64,000 nt of DNA from Halichoerus grypus (GCF_964656455.1 NC_135719.1:76355562-76419561), one strand, 5' to 3'. Shown: positions 10,840 to 22,348, numbered from the stretch's first letter. Notes: generated by a model from the letters alone, not told the origin. A program made the numbers and translations.

Positions 10840-11253
10840 CAGTAGTCTTCCTTATCCAAGGGGGATTTGTTCCAAGACCCCCCGTGATTCCTGAAACTGC
10901 ATAGTACCAAACCCTATGTATACTGTTTTCTCGTATACATACATGATAAAGTTGAATTTATAAATTAGGCACAGTAGGAAATTAACAACAGTAATTAATA
11001 ATAAAATAGAGCAATTATCACAAGACACTGTAATAAAAGTTATATGAATGTGGTCTCTCTCTCTCAAAATATCTTTATTGCACCTATACTACCCTTCTTG
11101 TGATGAGACGAAGTGGGGTGAATAACGTAGGCATTGTGATGTAACAGTAAGTGACCATATATCAGAAGAAGGATCATCTGCTTCCAGACCGTGGTTGACC
11201 ACCGGTAACTTAAAACCGTGGAAAGCAGAATCTCGGATAAAGGGGAACTGCTG
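10840..11253 (+). mobile_element. Tigger-type (Tc1/mariner) non-autonomous DNA transposon
   Basis: Begins CAGTAGTCTTCCTTATCC and ends GGATAAAGGGGAACTGCTG, a terminal inverted repeat of about 20 bp. It is flanked on both sides by the dinucleotide TA (10838-10839 and 11254-11255), the target duplication of Tc1/mariner elements. Internal text (GGGGGATTTGTTCCAAGACC, GGCATTGTGATGTAACAG, TCATCTGCTTCCAGACCG) follows the order of the mammalian Tigger-related MITE consensus as I remember it. It has no transposase frame. Confidence 0.85.
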
Positions 11254-11639
11254 TATGTCTTGCTTTTCTATGCTGGGGTTGAGAGGCCTTCCTCCCTGTT
11301 TATAGAGAATGATGGTCTCAAGCCTGTCCTAAGCTCAGCCGGATTGTAAGTTAACAAAGTAATGGTCTTGCACAAGAGAATGGCACACAACACCATGATT
11401 CCTTATATGCTAATAACATTTGTCTGTTTTTGACATTAGCTGGAGCTCAGCTAGGTCTTTAGCAGTGATTCATATATTATAAATATCAGCGTCTGTCTTG
11501 TTTCCTGCATTACTTTCTCTTTGTTAATGCATCAAGACGCATTTGTTAAATGCACATCACATGCCCTCCAGGCCTTCTGTTAGATGACGGGAATGAAGAT
11601 GAAGAGTCATTGTATTTTATTATATGGTAGTAAATAGTA

Positions 11640-11830
11640 GTATTTATTGAGCAGCTACTGTGTGCCAGACATTGTGCTAAAAACTGTACGTGAATTATCT
11701 CATTCGATCTGCCCATCCCGATCACTCCCATTTTACAGATGAGAAAATCCAGGCTTAGGGGGTGTTGGGTAGCCTGCCCAACACCACAGAGCTGATGATC
11801 AGCGGAGCTGGGATTTGAACTGGACCATCT
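11640..11830 (-). repeat. MIR SINE, minus orientation
   Basis: TATTTATTGAGCAGCTACTG, TGTGCCAGACATTGTGCTAA, CCATTTTACAGATGAGAAAA and the ACCACAGAGCTGATGATCAG block with GGGATTTGAAC, in antisense MIR order. Confidence 0.75.
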
Positions 11831-13339
11831 GACTCCAGGAGCTCTTTAAAAACAGATTCCTTATCGTTTCGTGGCTCATGGCTCATAATGCGTCCTGTAC
11901 AGGGGTCTCATCGAGTCCTGTCTAGGACTGGCTGCCTTCTGGACAGTGTGTGTGCCCCCAGCGCCGAGTGGCTATACCCACAGGCTGGCCGCCGTAGGTA
12001 TCGGTCGCCCCCTCCTTCACACAGTAATTGCTCACTGCTACTCAGGAAAAGTTCTCTCGACAAGCAAATGTTTCTCTTTTCCGAGTGCTTTTCATATCTT
12101 TTCATCAGCCCGTTTGGGGTGAGTAGGGTCTCTTTCTTCCCCAGAAGCAGCTGATCACAGCCAGAGCCTGAGCCAAGAAAGAAATGGGGCAACAAGGACC
12201 CTCTCTGCCTTTCTTTGTCTTTCAGGACCTCAACCCCGCTAAAGAGTCACTTGGGGTTTGCCTCATGTTTCCGTGTGATTAGCCTTGAGTTATGCCTTTC
12301 TGAGATGTTCCTCTTACTGTTGACATCAGGACACATGTGATGCCACTTTGTCCCAGATTTGGTAGTGACCTGGTCTAAGTGATGTCGGCCAGGTTTCTCA
12401 AGTGTAAAATTACTGTTTTTTTTCCCTTTGAAATTAATAATCTGTGGGGAGATACTTTCAGACTGTATACATGTTCTGTCCCCATTGAACTTGAGCCAAC
12501 AATTTTAGTCTCCTTTGATGATACTCGCCAGAATCAATGATAACTATGGTAGTTGTCAAATGGTGATTTTCAACTCTCTTACTCATTCTACATTTATTGG
12601 CTGGCATTCTACTCTAAGCAAGGGTCTCCCCTCTTCCCCCATTTATTCATTTATGTATTTAAAAACTGGTTTATTTGATGGTTTGTAGATTCTTATTATT
12701 ACTTATTTTGGTGTTTAAACTGTCCTAGATTTAGCCAGTGGGAGTCTCCAAGCTGGCTTCTCTGTCCTTTTGACATGACTCACCACTTTCTGAGCACGTT
12801 CCTCCCTTATGGCACAATTAGATATTCCAGCTTCATTGATCCTCGTACTTTCCCTGCCCTGGCCCTGGAATCAGACATTCTCCGAGAAGTCTCCCTGGTT
12901 CCATTTAGGAATGGAATTTGAAACCAAGATCTGGGCAGTTGTCCAAAATCTTGATGGCACAGTGGAAAGCCCTTTTTGTGAACTTGAACCTGCTACTCAC
13001 ATGGAAAACAGGCTCACCACTCCCCCATCCCCACCCCATCTACAAGGAATGGGTGTCAGGGGAGGGGGCTGCTTTCTTCTGGTTCCTTTCGTATACTTCT
13101 CTTACCCTGTGCCTAAGAATCCTTGCCTTTAAATCCATTCAATAGCAGAGCTAGTCAGGAGTGCCCCAGCCCCTTTCATGCAGGTGTGGGAAAGCATCAT
13201 CCGGCTAATCCTAACCCTGGGTCTTAGGCAAACCCAGGGACCATCTCTGAGAGGAAGACTTGCTAGACTTTTTGCACTTCTTTTTGAATGAAGGCTGTTC
13301 GTTGGTATCATCTGCCCCACAACCTTCTAAAGGAGATGA

Positions 13340-13820
13340 AAGACAACGATGCCGCCTTCACCCTGCTGGTGGCGCAGTGGAGCTCTGCCGCGGCGGAGGG
13401 GCTGCCCCACCCATCCTTCAGGCTTCAGGCTCCAGGCCCCGTGCCCTCCCACCCACTCAGGCGGCGGACCCTGACGATGCACATGAAGAGCCTCTGTCCT
13501 GGCCCCCCATCTCCCAACCCCCTTCCCCAGCGTCGGCACAAGCTCCCAGACGTTCTCTGCGCAGCAAGAATTGTTACATCCACGGAGAGGCAACTACAGA
13601 CGACAAGAATGAGCCTCACGGCGATGTGCTCATTCTTCGAGGGTGTGGTCTGCACGTCTGCCTTTCCTCCCTTCCAATATTAGATTGACCAGTTCCCCAA
13701 GTGAGCGGGGGGCCGAGGCTGCGGCCAGTACCGGCCTTTGTGGCAGCGGAGGCCCCTTCACTCCCCGGCGCCGGTCTCCCTGCATAGTTGAGGTTCGGGC
13801 AAGAGATAACGCATCGTAAA
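13340..13820. other. CpG-rich patch inside the SCG5 intron
   Basis: About 480 bp with roughly 30 CpG dinucleotides by eye (for example GCCGCGGCGGAGG, GCGGCGGACC, GGGGGCCGAGGCTGCGG, CCCGGCGCCGG), set in AT-rich intron that has few. Overlapping frames of 76-142 codons on both strands reflect the base composition and show no recognisable domain. It could be an orphan intragenic CpG island, for example an alternative or neuronal promoter, or a GC-rich unclassified repeat. No TATA or canonical exon structure is evident. Confidence 0.5.
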
Positions 13821-14901
13821 TAGCGGGTGGGGTAGATATTAATGAACATGAAAATTATGAAGCTCATTCTTGGCATTTGTCATTTTCGTTTCCAAATCTA
13901 CCATTAAAAAAAAAAAGTCTCTATATCCAAACAGTTCAGAGGATAAAAGCGTTGTATAAACTTGTTCCTTAACAGAACTGTCATCTCTTTAAAAAAAAAA
14001 AAAAAAAAAAAACAGTGTCAGTATATTTTATTTAGAGTAAGATGAATCATCTCTTTTATACATTATTTCCCTTCTGATGAAAAAAAAAAAAGCCAACACA
14101 AATATGTCCCCCCAATGCCCCTTCTCCCGTTCTGCCTTCAGATTAAGTGTTCTGTCGTCTATAATCTCAGTAGAAGAGAAATCTGCGGAGCATGTGTCCG
14201 ATATTCTAGAGCTCATTTAAGTCCACTATGTGTTTGAAATACAGCAATATGTGGAAACACTTATACAAACTGTGGTAACGGAGCCCGTTTTTTTTTTTCC
14301 CCCAACATAGCTTTCCTTCTGCCAAGAAGTTTTTTGGCAGTTTTTAAAAGGTTCACTCTATTAAAAATGTTATAGACCAAATGGTTTTCCGATTGTCTTG
14401 ACTGGGGGCACACACTGACCGAAGCCACAGGAGGAAAGGTCGCAGAAGTCAGAAGGTCTCGTTTATTGACATAGAGGATTGTTATTAATAGTCAGACACT
14501 CCTCTAGAGAACAGTTTATGTGTAAAGCTCATAAAAAGGGAGTTGGGTACAAAAGTAAAACAAGATAAAACTTTGTTTTAAACAAAGGCTGTTCAAAGTG
14601 AGGAGCCGAGTTTCCAGTGCCCCGTGTGTTTTAGAATGTCGTATTTTCCTGTTTATATGATTGTTGGTGACACTGGGGTGCCTTGGGGCATTGCAGAGAA
14701 CTTTATTAAAAGCTACACAACCACCAGCTTTTCTCTTGTGGTCTATCTTTCTGACACGACATTCCTTTCATCTAGCTTTGTTTCCAAAATATGCGTATGC
14801 AAATATCCAGGGGGACACACCAAGTATTGCTTCTAAAATAGACGCTCACCAAATTTGATCCATACTTGTGCATTTTTGTTTTCTTTTTCTCCCCATTCTA
14901 G

Positions 14902-14955
14902 AACAAGAAACTCCTTTATGAGAAGATGAAGGGAGGACAGACACGAAGGCGGAGG
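14902..14955 (+). CDS. SCG5: SCG5 (7B2) exon ending at the furin-type cleavage site
   Basis: An 18-codon exon in phase 0 at both ends, encoding NKKLLYEKMKGGQTRRRR. The acceptor is CCATTCTAG and the donor GTAATG. The exon ends exactly after the four-arginine tract, so the splice junction coincides with the furin-type cleavage point that separates the 21-kDa 7B2 domain from the C-terminal inhibitory peptide. From memory, human reads GGERRKRR here, so this species has QT in place of the first two charged residues and R for K. The tract still satisfies R-X-R/K-R. The very short exon is typical of this gene. Confidence 0.95.
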
Positions 14956-16650
14956 GTAATGTGTGGTGGGCTGGGCTGTTGGTGGGACGCCTGGAGCTTT
15001 CTGAGTGTAACTCACCCTCCGTTGTTGGAAAATAGCCGAAGCCTCTCACGTGCCATCCTGGGAGGGCACGACTGGGGTCCCGGGGAACAAGGGCCATGCC
15101 GTCGGTTCCTGCGATGGTTTGCCCACGATTTAGCGCATGGTTCTTAGCGGAGCCCCTCTTGGTGGTGATCCAGCCACCTCCACCGTATTCGTGAAATGTG
15201 GATTGCATCCCTGCTCTGGGTGTGGGAATTCAGGGAGCACATGAGGGTGTCTTTCCTCAGAGGGGCTCTAGGCCACTGGGGGCAACTGCTCACACATTTG
15301 CACCAATTATATAAAAACACAAGACAGGAACAAGGAAGTGCTTGCTGAACTGCAAGCTCCAGGCAGTAATTTTGAAGGAATGTAGGGGTAAAAGATGAGA
15401 TGACCAAACCTCATTCCTCCTACATACCTTTTTCTTCGCCTAGCTAACCTGATGTACAATCCACTAGATCTGTTATATTTGTCTGCTGGCGGGTGAATTT
15501 GCTGGCAGGCTTAGGTATTTACCATCTCAGGGCGGCCCGGGGTGGCACGTTGGTCTGGGGGTCGTGCACGGAGCCGCTGTGGTGTTGCCTCTTGTAAAGC
15601 TGAATGTCAAGTTTGCTCTGAGTTTCCAGTGCATTTTATGGCCCCGAGGCTGAATCAGTGATCAGTGTCTGTTCTGATAATCCATGGGTGCCCTCGTGGA
15701 CAGAAGTGCCTGGCCCCCTGCTTTCTTTTTCTGATCAGGTGGAGGAGAAAGTTCAAGTCCTGTTCTTCCGCAGCGTAGTGCTGCCAGAGAGTAACCACGT
15801 TAGTTATACAAACCAAACCGTATACCCAAGGCCACTGACTGTTTATTTAGAATGGCAAGTGCCTGGATCCTGGCAACATCTGGGAATCTGGACATTGGTA
15901 GTTTCGGCCGGCCTGCATGCTTCTGCCGAATCCGGTCAGGGTGCTCGAGGAGGTGTCGATTTTCTGGATGCAGCATTAATTGACGGGCCCCCGCGACAGA
16001 AAGTTCCAAGCCCTGCGCTGCCTAACAAGATACAAATGACGCGTAGCCAGTTTTCTATTGAGAAGCAAAGTTGTCTGGAAACAGATCTTCTTCCGGAGAG
16101 TTCACAGGGTCATTAGGGTTTTTTTAGGGGGGCGATTACAGTTTCCGATGGCAAATGGTGGCAGAAAGGGTCCGAAGGGTGTAATGTGGTCTTGAGAAAA
16201 CATCAAGAAATTCTATTTCAGGAGCTCACAATACACAATTTATCAGTAAGACGGCTTGAATATCTCCCCGTGGCACAACAAGAACATTTCCAAATAAGAC
16301 CAATGACCGACCCCAGATGAATAACTTAGCATGAAGCTTTAATTGTCTTTATTTCCTGGCTCACCATTCCTTCTGCCCTGACTTGGTTAATGACCGTGGG
16401 TCAGGATTCAGGTCATTTTTCCGTGAGACCTGTGATTACCAAAACTCAGAATTCTGGCTAGGACACATGTTATAAAGGATTGTACTTTGGCCTCAACTTC
16501 CTCCACATAGGAAAGGCTTAGAATTTATGAAAATAAGGGTCATTTTGACCCAGTGGTATCAAGTTCTTCCTCTTCTCAGACAGCTACAAAAACTCATGGT
16601 CATGCCATAAATCCTGGCCTTCTCAGGACTGATGAGGAAACAGAACTTGC

Positions 16651-16710
16651 TTCAGGTGATGCTTCCACTTAATTGAAAGCCTCAGGTGAAGTTTCCACTT
16701 AATTGAAGAC
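16651..16710. repeat. 30-bp imperfect tandem duplication
   Basis: Two adjacent 30-bp units, 16651-16680 and 16681-16710, each with CAGGTGA, TTTCC/CTTCC and CACTTAATTGAA. They differ at only about five positions. Each unit contains an E-box (CAGGTG) and a homeodomain-type TAATTG core. Confidence 0.8.
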
Positions 16711-18604
16711 TTTACTCACCTCCTCAAGTGCACCAATCACCAAGGCTGTCTCCAGCGAAGCTCAGTACCTGCTGTGGATTTCCAAAGGACATCAAAAGCA
16801 GGAATCTGATCCCAATGTTTCTTCCAGTTATGAAATGGAAAAAATGTTCTCTCTGTAACCTAGCCAGTTTCTCTCACGCAGGAGACAAGAGAAATATATA
16901 AGTGCCTTGAGTTTTTCAGAGGATAATTAAAACCAAGTATCATGCTATTATTCCTCTTATGTATAGGATTCAATACTAATGAACACTTATCAAAAAAAGT
17001 TCAAGTGATTGTTCCCTCTGCTTCCTCATTAATTTACTTCCCCTGCCCTCCAATATTTGTCATTTTCTGGGTCTGGGCAGAAGGACTTGCTCCTGTGAAA
17101 GTCCCTTTACCAAGACGGATCCTCCCTGGAGTTACAACAGACTCCTAGGTGGTTTTTATGTAACTTTCTGTATTCGATCAAATCCAATTGAATTCTGAGT
17201 TGCTTCATGAGTAAAAGGTCAATTTCCCTTTAAATGATCACCTTTGCAAACTATAACTGTTAAGATGTATCTTGTCAATATTTGAAATCTACTATTTATC
17301 TTATTTAAAGGGTTTATCAACCTTTTATTCCCATACTTGGGAAGTATGAAAATCTCATACCCTTTTTAATGTCTTAGAATTTTCAGAATAAATATTATTA
17401 CTAAAAAACAATGAAGATATTTATGGTATTGAGTGCACTTTTTCAGTCTACACTTGCTTCACTTACCCAGAGATTCTAACATGACTCTGGAGTAAGCCAG
17501 GCCATTCTAGTGGACAATCTCTGATATAAAAAGTATTTTTGTTATTCTAAGTATTTTAAGGATGCCTTCCCAGCAAAGTGCTGTGTTTTTGTGACATGTC
17601 CCTTTTCAGATATGAAGGCATCGCACACTTTGTAATTCTCAGCTTGTTTGTAATGCATTTTTGCTGGATGAGTAGGGCCTTTCATGATTCATGCTTTCAG
17701 CTGTGAGAATGTGGAAGGACATTTACAAATACTAAAGTTAGGGTCCATTTCTTTTGGAGAATGACCTGCTCACCCTTCAAAAGAGCCAAGGCAGACAGTG
17801 TCCCCTTGGCGAGAGAGACCCACCTGTGAACTGCCACCCTTCATTCACGGGGACTTGGGATTGCTGATCATTTGTAACTATAGCTTCTTCCTTATATTTT
17901 TGTTCAGTTACCGGAAGGTGACTTCAATAAACAAATAGCTTCCAAAACGTTTGAAATTTTTTCTGCTTGCTAAATACTATGTTGTAAAGCTCCAATTACT
18001 AGTTCAAATCCAAACCTCAAAAAATAGATATGTATTAGAGAAGGACTGGAAAAACCTTGACTCATTCAGAGGAGCAACAGATGAAAGATTTCAGACTACG
18101 AAGTCTTGAGTCAAAAATAAAGCCACCTTGTGTATAGCTTAGTTCTTTTCTTTAGCTTTTGAACTTGAGTGAGGGAAGAATTCTAGGGCCGCTGATGGAT
18201 CCTCTTGAGGTAGAACACTGGCATGGAAGCAGTACAGCAACGGGATGTCCTATGACCAGTCTGCAGATGCTAATTCCCGCTTGGTCCTGCTCTGTCGTCT
18301 TCTTTAGAACATTCTTATAATTTGATGCATTTCCTATGCTCTCTCCCACTAAATAAGGCCATAGAATAATAATGTTATTTTGTATGGGGCTTGGTACCTA
18401 AGTTAGTAGTGAGAACTTACTAGCTGGCTCACTCTAAATCTTTGTACCAAAAAGCAGGCGGGAGACATAGTCCATCTGATAAAGAACTCTTTGGTTGCGT
18501 GAAAGACACAATTAGACACATCTGTCAGTCAGACGCCCAGGTATTGAAGATGCACTGGAGTAATCATTTGGTAGGTGGTACGTACCACTGTTACCTTGTT
18601 TTTA

Positions 18605-18815
18605 TTTTTATTTTTTTATTTTTTATTTTTTTAAAGATTTTATTTATTTGACAGAGAGAGACACAGCGAGAGTGGGAACACAAGCAGGGGGAGTGGGAGA
18701 GGGAGAAGCAGGCTCCCTGCGGAGCAGGGAGCCCGAAGTGGGACTCGATCCCAGGACTCTGGGATCATGACCTGAGCCGAAGGCCGACGCTTAACAACTG
18801 AGCCACCCAGGCGCC
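18605..18815 (-). mobile_element. CAN-SINE, antisense, about 100 bp before the SCG5 last exon
   Basis: A full antisense SINE from T-rich tail to GCCACCCAGGCGCC, with an 11-bp duplication CCTTGTTTTTA at 18594-18604 and 18816-18826. Its body ends about 104 bp upstream of the acceptor at 18919, leaving branch point and polypyrimidine tract outside it. Confidence 0.95.
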
Positions 18816-18919
18816 CCTTGTTTTTAAACCCAATAGGCCAGAAGCAATTCTCACTCACGTCTTTTGTGAGATGTCTGTATCTGATGTTCAGGTATAATAC
18901 CAAACCATATTTTTTTCAG

Positions 18920-19015
18920 AGTGTCAATCCGTATCTACAAGGACAGAGACTGGACAATGTGGTCGCCAAGAAGTCGGTCCCCCATTTTTCAGATGAGGAT
19001 AAGGACCCAGAATAA
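18920..19015 (+). CDS. SCG5: SCG5 (7B2) last coding exon: C-terminal PC2 inhibitory peptide
   Basis: Encodes the 31-residue 7B2 C-terminal peptide, starting [15 protein letters not shown] and ending FSDEDKDPE, then TAA at 19013-19015. It is released at the arginine tract ending the previous exon. In the family the VVAKKS segment, visible here, is the nanomolar inhibitor of prohormone convertase 2 and is inactivated by cleavage after the Lys-Lys pair. As I recall the human peptide, this one is identical. The acceptor is TTTTTTCAG and the exon starts in phase 0. The acidic tail SDEDKDPE is typical. The preceding SINE does not disturb the reading frame. Confidence 0.97.
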   Translation, partial: SVNPYLQGQRLDNVVAKKSVPHFSDEDKDPE

Positions 19016-19490
19016 AGTGAAGATGCCGGGTAGGAACCCACACCACCCGTTAGGCCTCAGTACAGCTTATGCGCACGTGTGATTAGAGCCCCTGTGAATG
19101 GCAGCATGTTTCTAATTTAGACGAGTACGGATGAAAAGCAGCTGTATTTTAATACTGCATTGTCCTTCACACTGACAGCTCTGCTCTCTACTACTTTTTT
19201 CTTTTTAAATATGGATCTGCGATGAACATTAAAATTAAAGTGTATATATCAACAACAGCAAAAAGCAAGACTATGAATGAAATGTCCTCAGATTTCTTGC
19301 AGTTTAAAATGGTGTTTCGGGCTGCACTGTTTTGGCAAAGTCTGTGAAAAGCTGGCATTTGATTTTGATTATGTAGTTCACCCGGCCCGTGGGCGTTGTT
19401 ACACATCAGTAAAGAAGACAGTACTCAAGAGGAGGAACGGACACATTTCACTTGGCTACATCTTAATAAATGTGTATGCAAGCACTGGTG
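19016..19490 (+). other. SCG5: SCG5 3' UTR
   Basis: Follows the stop codon directly. It is about 475 bp, single-copy, with no recent repeat. The only canonical AATAAA in a suitable place is at 19465-19470, so the end is estimated 15-25 bases further on. The length suits the roughly 1.2-kb mRNA known for 7B2. Confidence 0.75.
19465..19470 (+). terminator. SCG5: SCG5 polyadenylation signal AATAAA
   Basis: Canonical hexamer in TCTTAATAAATGTG, followed within 30 bases by a GT-rich stretch (CACTGGTGTGTG) that suits a downstream element. Confidence 0.75.
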
Positions 19491-19897
19491 TGTGAAGCTT
19501 TTTTATTTAGATCATTATAAAAACAATTTATTTGCTTACTAGAACAAACTCACAAATAGGATCTTATCTGATCTTAACACTAATACAGTGAAGTAAACGG
19601 GGGCTGGCACCGTATCTCCATTTTAGAAATGGGGGGACCGAGACCCCTGGCTTCCATGAAAAGCTGGAACTCGTACAGCCAGTACCTGGTGACTGAAGTC
19701 TTTGACTTTGAGTTATTGTGTTTATTCAGCAAATACCGGGTTTCTGCCCCATGCCAGGCGTAGGACTGGGCTCTGTGGGCGCATCGGGGACTCAGGCTGA
19801 CACCACCAAGGTCCCCAGGCAGCAGAACCTACAATCCAGGTCACAAAGCAGCTCTCGGTGAGCAGAGAGTAGGTCAGTCACCTCCCCTCTGCTTTTA

Positions 19898-20144
19898 TTT
19901 ATTTATTTATTTATTTTGTAAAATAATATTCCTCTGTTTTGTTTTTTTTGTTTTTTTTAAGATTTTATTTATTTGACAGAGAGAGAGACAGTGAGAGCAG
20001 GAACACAAGCAGGGGGAGTGGGAGAGGGAGAAGCAGGCTCCCCGCGGAGCAGGGAGCCCGATGCGGGGCTCGATCCCAGGACCCTGGGACCATGACCTGA
20101 GCCGAAGGCAGACGCTTAATGACTGAGCCACCCAGGCGCCCCAT
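19898..20144 (-). mobile_element. CAN-SINE, antisense, with unusual 3' tail
   Basis: The 14-bp duplication CCCCTCTGCTTTTA at 19884-19897 and 20145-20158 encloses the SINE. Between its poly-T tail (from about 19940) and the left duplication lies (TTTA)n plus about 30 bp of non-SINE text (GTAAAATAATATTCCTCTG). The extra text may be a short 3' transduction or a tail rearrangement. Confidence 0.92.
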
Positions 20145-20202
20145 CCCCTCTGCTTTTAAAGGGTGGAGCGGCAGGTGCAGGCGCGCGCTCCCCAGCCTGT
20201 TT

Positions 20203-20382
20203 TTTGTTTTTGTTCTTTTTAAAGATTATTTATTTATTTGAGAGAGAGAGAAAGAGCACAAGCAGAAGGAGAAGCAGGCTCCCCGCTGAGCAGGGAGCCC
20301 GATGCAGGACTCGATTCCAGGACCCTGGGATCATGACCTGAGCCGAAGGCAGATGCTTAACTACTGAGACGCCCAGGCGCCC
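20203..20382 (-). mobile_element. CAN-SINE, antisense
   Basis: Antisense SINE ending GACGCCCAGGCGCC. A near-perfect duplication (CTCCCCAGCCTGTTTT at 20188-20203, CTCCCCAGGCTGTTT at 20383-20397) flanks it. Only about 60 bp of unique DNA separates it from the previous SINE. Confidence 0.93.
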
Positions 20383-21517
20383 CTCCCCAGGCTGTTTCTG
20401 AAAAGGTGTGCAGTTTTCACTCAGCGGAGTCCTCCCAAGTCAGAAAGCCAATTCAGAAGAAGGCTGGCAGGATTCAGCGCACTGGTGAGATCATTCCCGT
20501 GTGCTCCAGCACTCTTCACTGTAAAGAAGTTACACGAGTTGCAGGCTTTGATATCACTGGCCTCAACTTCCTGGTCTATGAGAGGGAGACCGCAGTGAGA
20601 AGGCACCGAGGGAGGAAGATGGATCGTTCTTGGTTTTAATTTTAATGAACGCACATTAAGTCTAAATGTCAGCGATTTATGGAATAGAAACAGCCTGACC
20701 GTCTTCAGTTAACGTGTGAGTCTGTTATGATCAATTATAGAAATCAAGAAAGGCATTGGCTCCTTTTTCGTAGCAGGAGACAGTTTTTCTAGAGAGCTCC
20801 TGCAGGCAGTTTCCCCACATTTCACAGCAGGATTTCTGAAGCACCCTGGTCACCTGATTCCCAAAGATCATTCCCATGTGTCCTAGAGCCCTGCAGAGCT
20901 GGGTGGGCTTACCCCATGAATCTTGCGTTTTGTTGGCTTTTAGTTACTTTTCATACCAGTTTTAACTTTCGTAGAAAAACCAAAGGATAGCTCTTTTTCT
21001 GAGATTGGACAGAAGGAAGGAAAAATGGCTAAAAGCAGATGTTTTGAGGTCATGAAGAAGGAAGTGTAGGTGAAGCAGGGAGGAAGTAAGGTCACTGGGC
21101 CTGTGTTTAGCCCGTTTGCCCTCAGATGCGTTCTGTGCCCTGTTCTCTGAAAGGCAGGCTGGGTTTCCAAGGCTCTCTTGTCAGTGGAGCTCTGCCCATG
21201 TTTAATGTGAGGTCACTGAGAGGAGAGTAGAGGATGAAAGAATGGGAGGAAGCAAGGTATTGTGCTTTCTCTCCCAGTAGCTGCATCTTCCCTAAGGACC
21301 CATCTCCTGCTAGGTGAGCATGGTGTCCGGGCTCCAGTCATGTTGCCTCTTCCCCTGGTCCCTGCAGCATAAGGAGGCCATGGCTTCTGCCATATTGTTA
21401 ATCCCCGGGTTATTTCACCCACCCCTGTATGGCTTTCTGGTTCTTCCATCACCTGTGTAACCAGTTTTCTGTATTAAATTCCTTCTGTTTGAAATATTTA
21501 GTGTTTTCTGTTTTCCT

Positions 21518-21716
21518 TTTTTTTTTTTTAAGATTTTATTTATTTATTTGACAGAAACACAGCGAGAGAGGGAACACAAGCAAGGGGAGTGGGAGAGGAA
21601 GAAGCAGGCTTCCCACTGAGCGGGGAGACCAATGTGGGGCTCGATCCCAGGACCCTGGGATCATGACCTGAGCCAAAGGCAGACACTTAACAACTGAGCC
21701 ACCCAGGCGCCCCTTG
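21518..21716 (-). mobile_element. CAN-SINE, antisense
   Basis: Full antisense copy with a perfect 18-bp duplication AGTGTTTTCTGTTTTCCT at 21500-21517 and 21717-21734. Confidence 0.95.
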
Positions 21717-21828
21717 AGTGTTTTCTGTTTTCCTGATTGGACCTTGCCTGATAGAGTCATCCATCGGGGGAATCAAGAATCAAGTACTGTGAGAAAAATT
21801 TAGAACGACCAAGGTGGAGAACAGATAG

Positions 21829-22000
21829 GATGGTACTTCTCGATCGTTCATGTGAATATGATTCACTTGGGGATATTGTTAAAAATGCACACTCTGATGC
21901 AGTAGATCCAGGATAGGCCTTAGATTTTGCATTTATTTTAAGTTTCTAGGTGATGCTGATGCTACTGGTCCATGAACAACATCTGAGTAGCACAGAAATA
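21829..22000 (+). mobile_element. MER5-type DNA transposon fragment
   Basis: GGTACTTCTCGATCGTTCATG, TTGTTAAAAATGCACACTC, GATGCAGTAGATCCAGGATA and TTCTAGGTGATGCTGATGC follow the internal order of MER5 elements. The termini are degraded. Confidence 0.65.
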
Positions 22001-22348
22001 GGGGAGTAGGAAAAGATGAGTGGAAGTGGGTGAACTGCACCGAGAGACCAGCTTAACTTAGTCTGAATTTATAAGGACGTTGTCAGCATTGCCACTCTGA
22101 GCACCTTTGGAAGAAAAGCAGAAGGCAGACAAGAGAGTGAGCCCCGTGGTAGAACATGAACAAGTCAAAGATCCTAAATCCCCAGAGAAAGCAACACTGA
22201 GATGCCCCGGTATAGATTTGAGACTTTGTTATGGTTCCGGCTGAGACCAGTGATTTGAGAAGTCAAAAGAATGTAGGAAATGAGGTGGGCCAAAATAAAG
22301 TCAAGGAGTTGGCAGTTGGGGGCAGGGGGAAGCTGAGTTTGGATTCTT

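Larger units (their letters stand above)
7755..14901 (+). other. SCG5: SCG5 intron between the second and third visible exons
   Basis: A 7.1-kb intron with donor GTAAGT and acceptor TTCTAG. It contains a sense CAN-SINE (8228-8424), an antisense CAN-SINE (10611-10801), a Tigger-type element (10840-11253), an antisense MIR near 11640-11830, a purine-rich block at 9905-9960, an unusual CpG-rich patch (13340-13820) and an A-run at 13991-14012. The remainder is single-copy sequence in which I see no exon. Confidence 0.85.
14956..18919 (+). other. SCG5: SCG5 last intron
   Basis: A 4-kb intron with donor GTAATG and acceptor TTTTTTCAG. It holds one antisense CAN-SINE close to the last exon (18605-18815), a 30-bp imperfect tandem duplication (16651-16710), and two somewhat CpG-rich single-copy stretches (about 15530-15720 and 15900-16020). 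Otherwise it is AT-rich single-copy sequence without recognised genes. Confidence 0.85.

Noticed and set aside
13260..13688. 142- and 131-codon frames in the SCG5 intron
   Set aside because: Composition-driven by the CpG-rich patch; several frames overlap on both strands without any domain.
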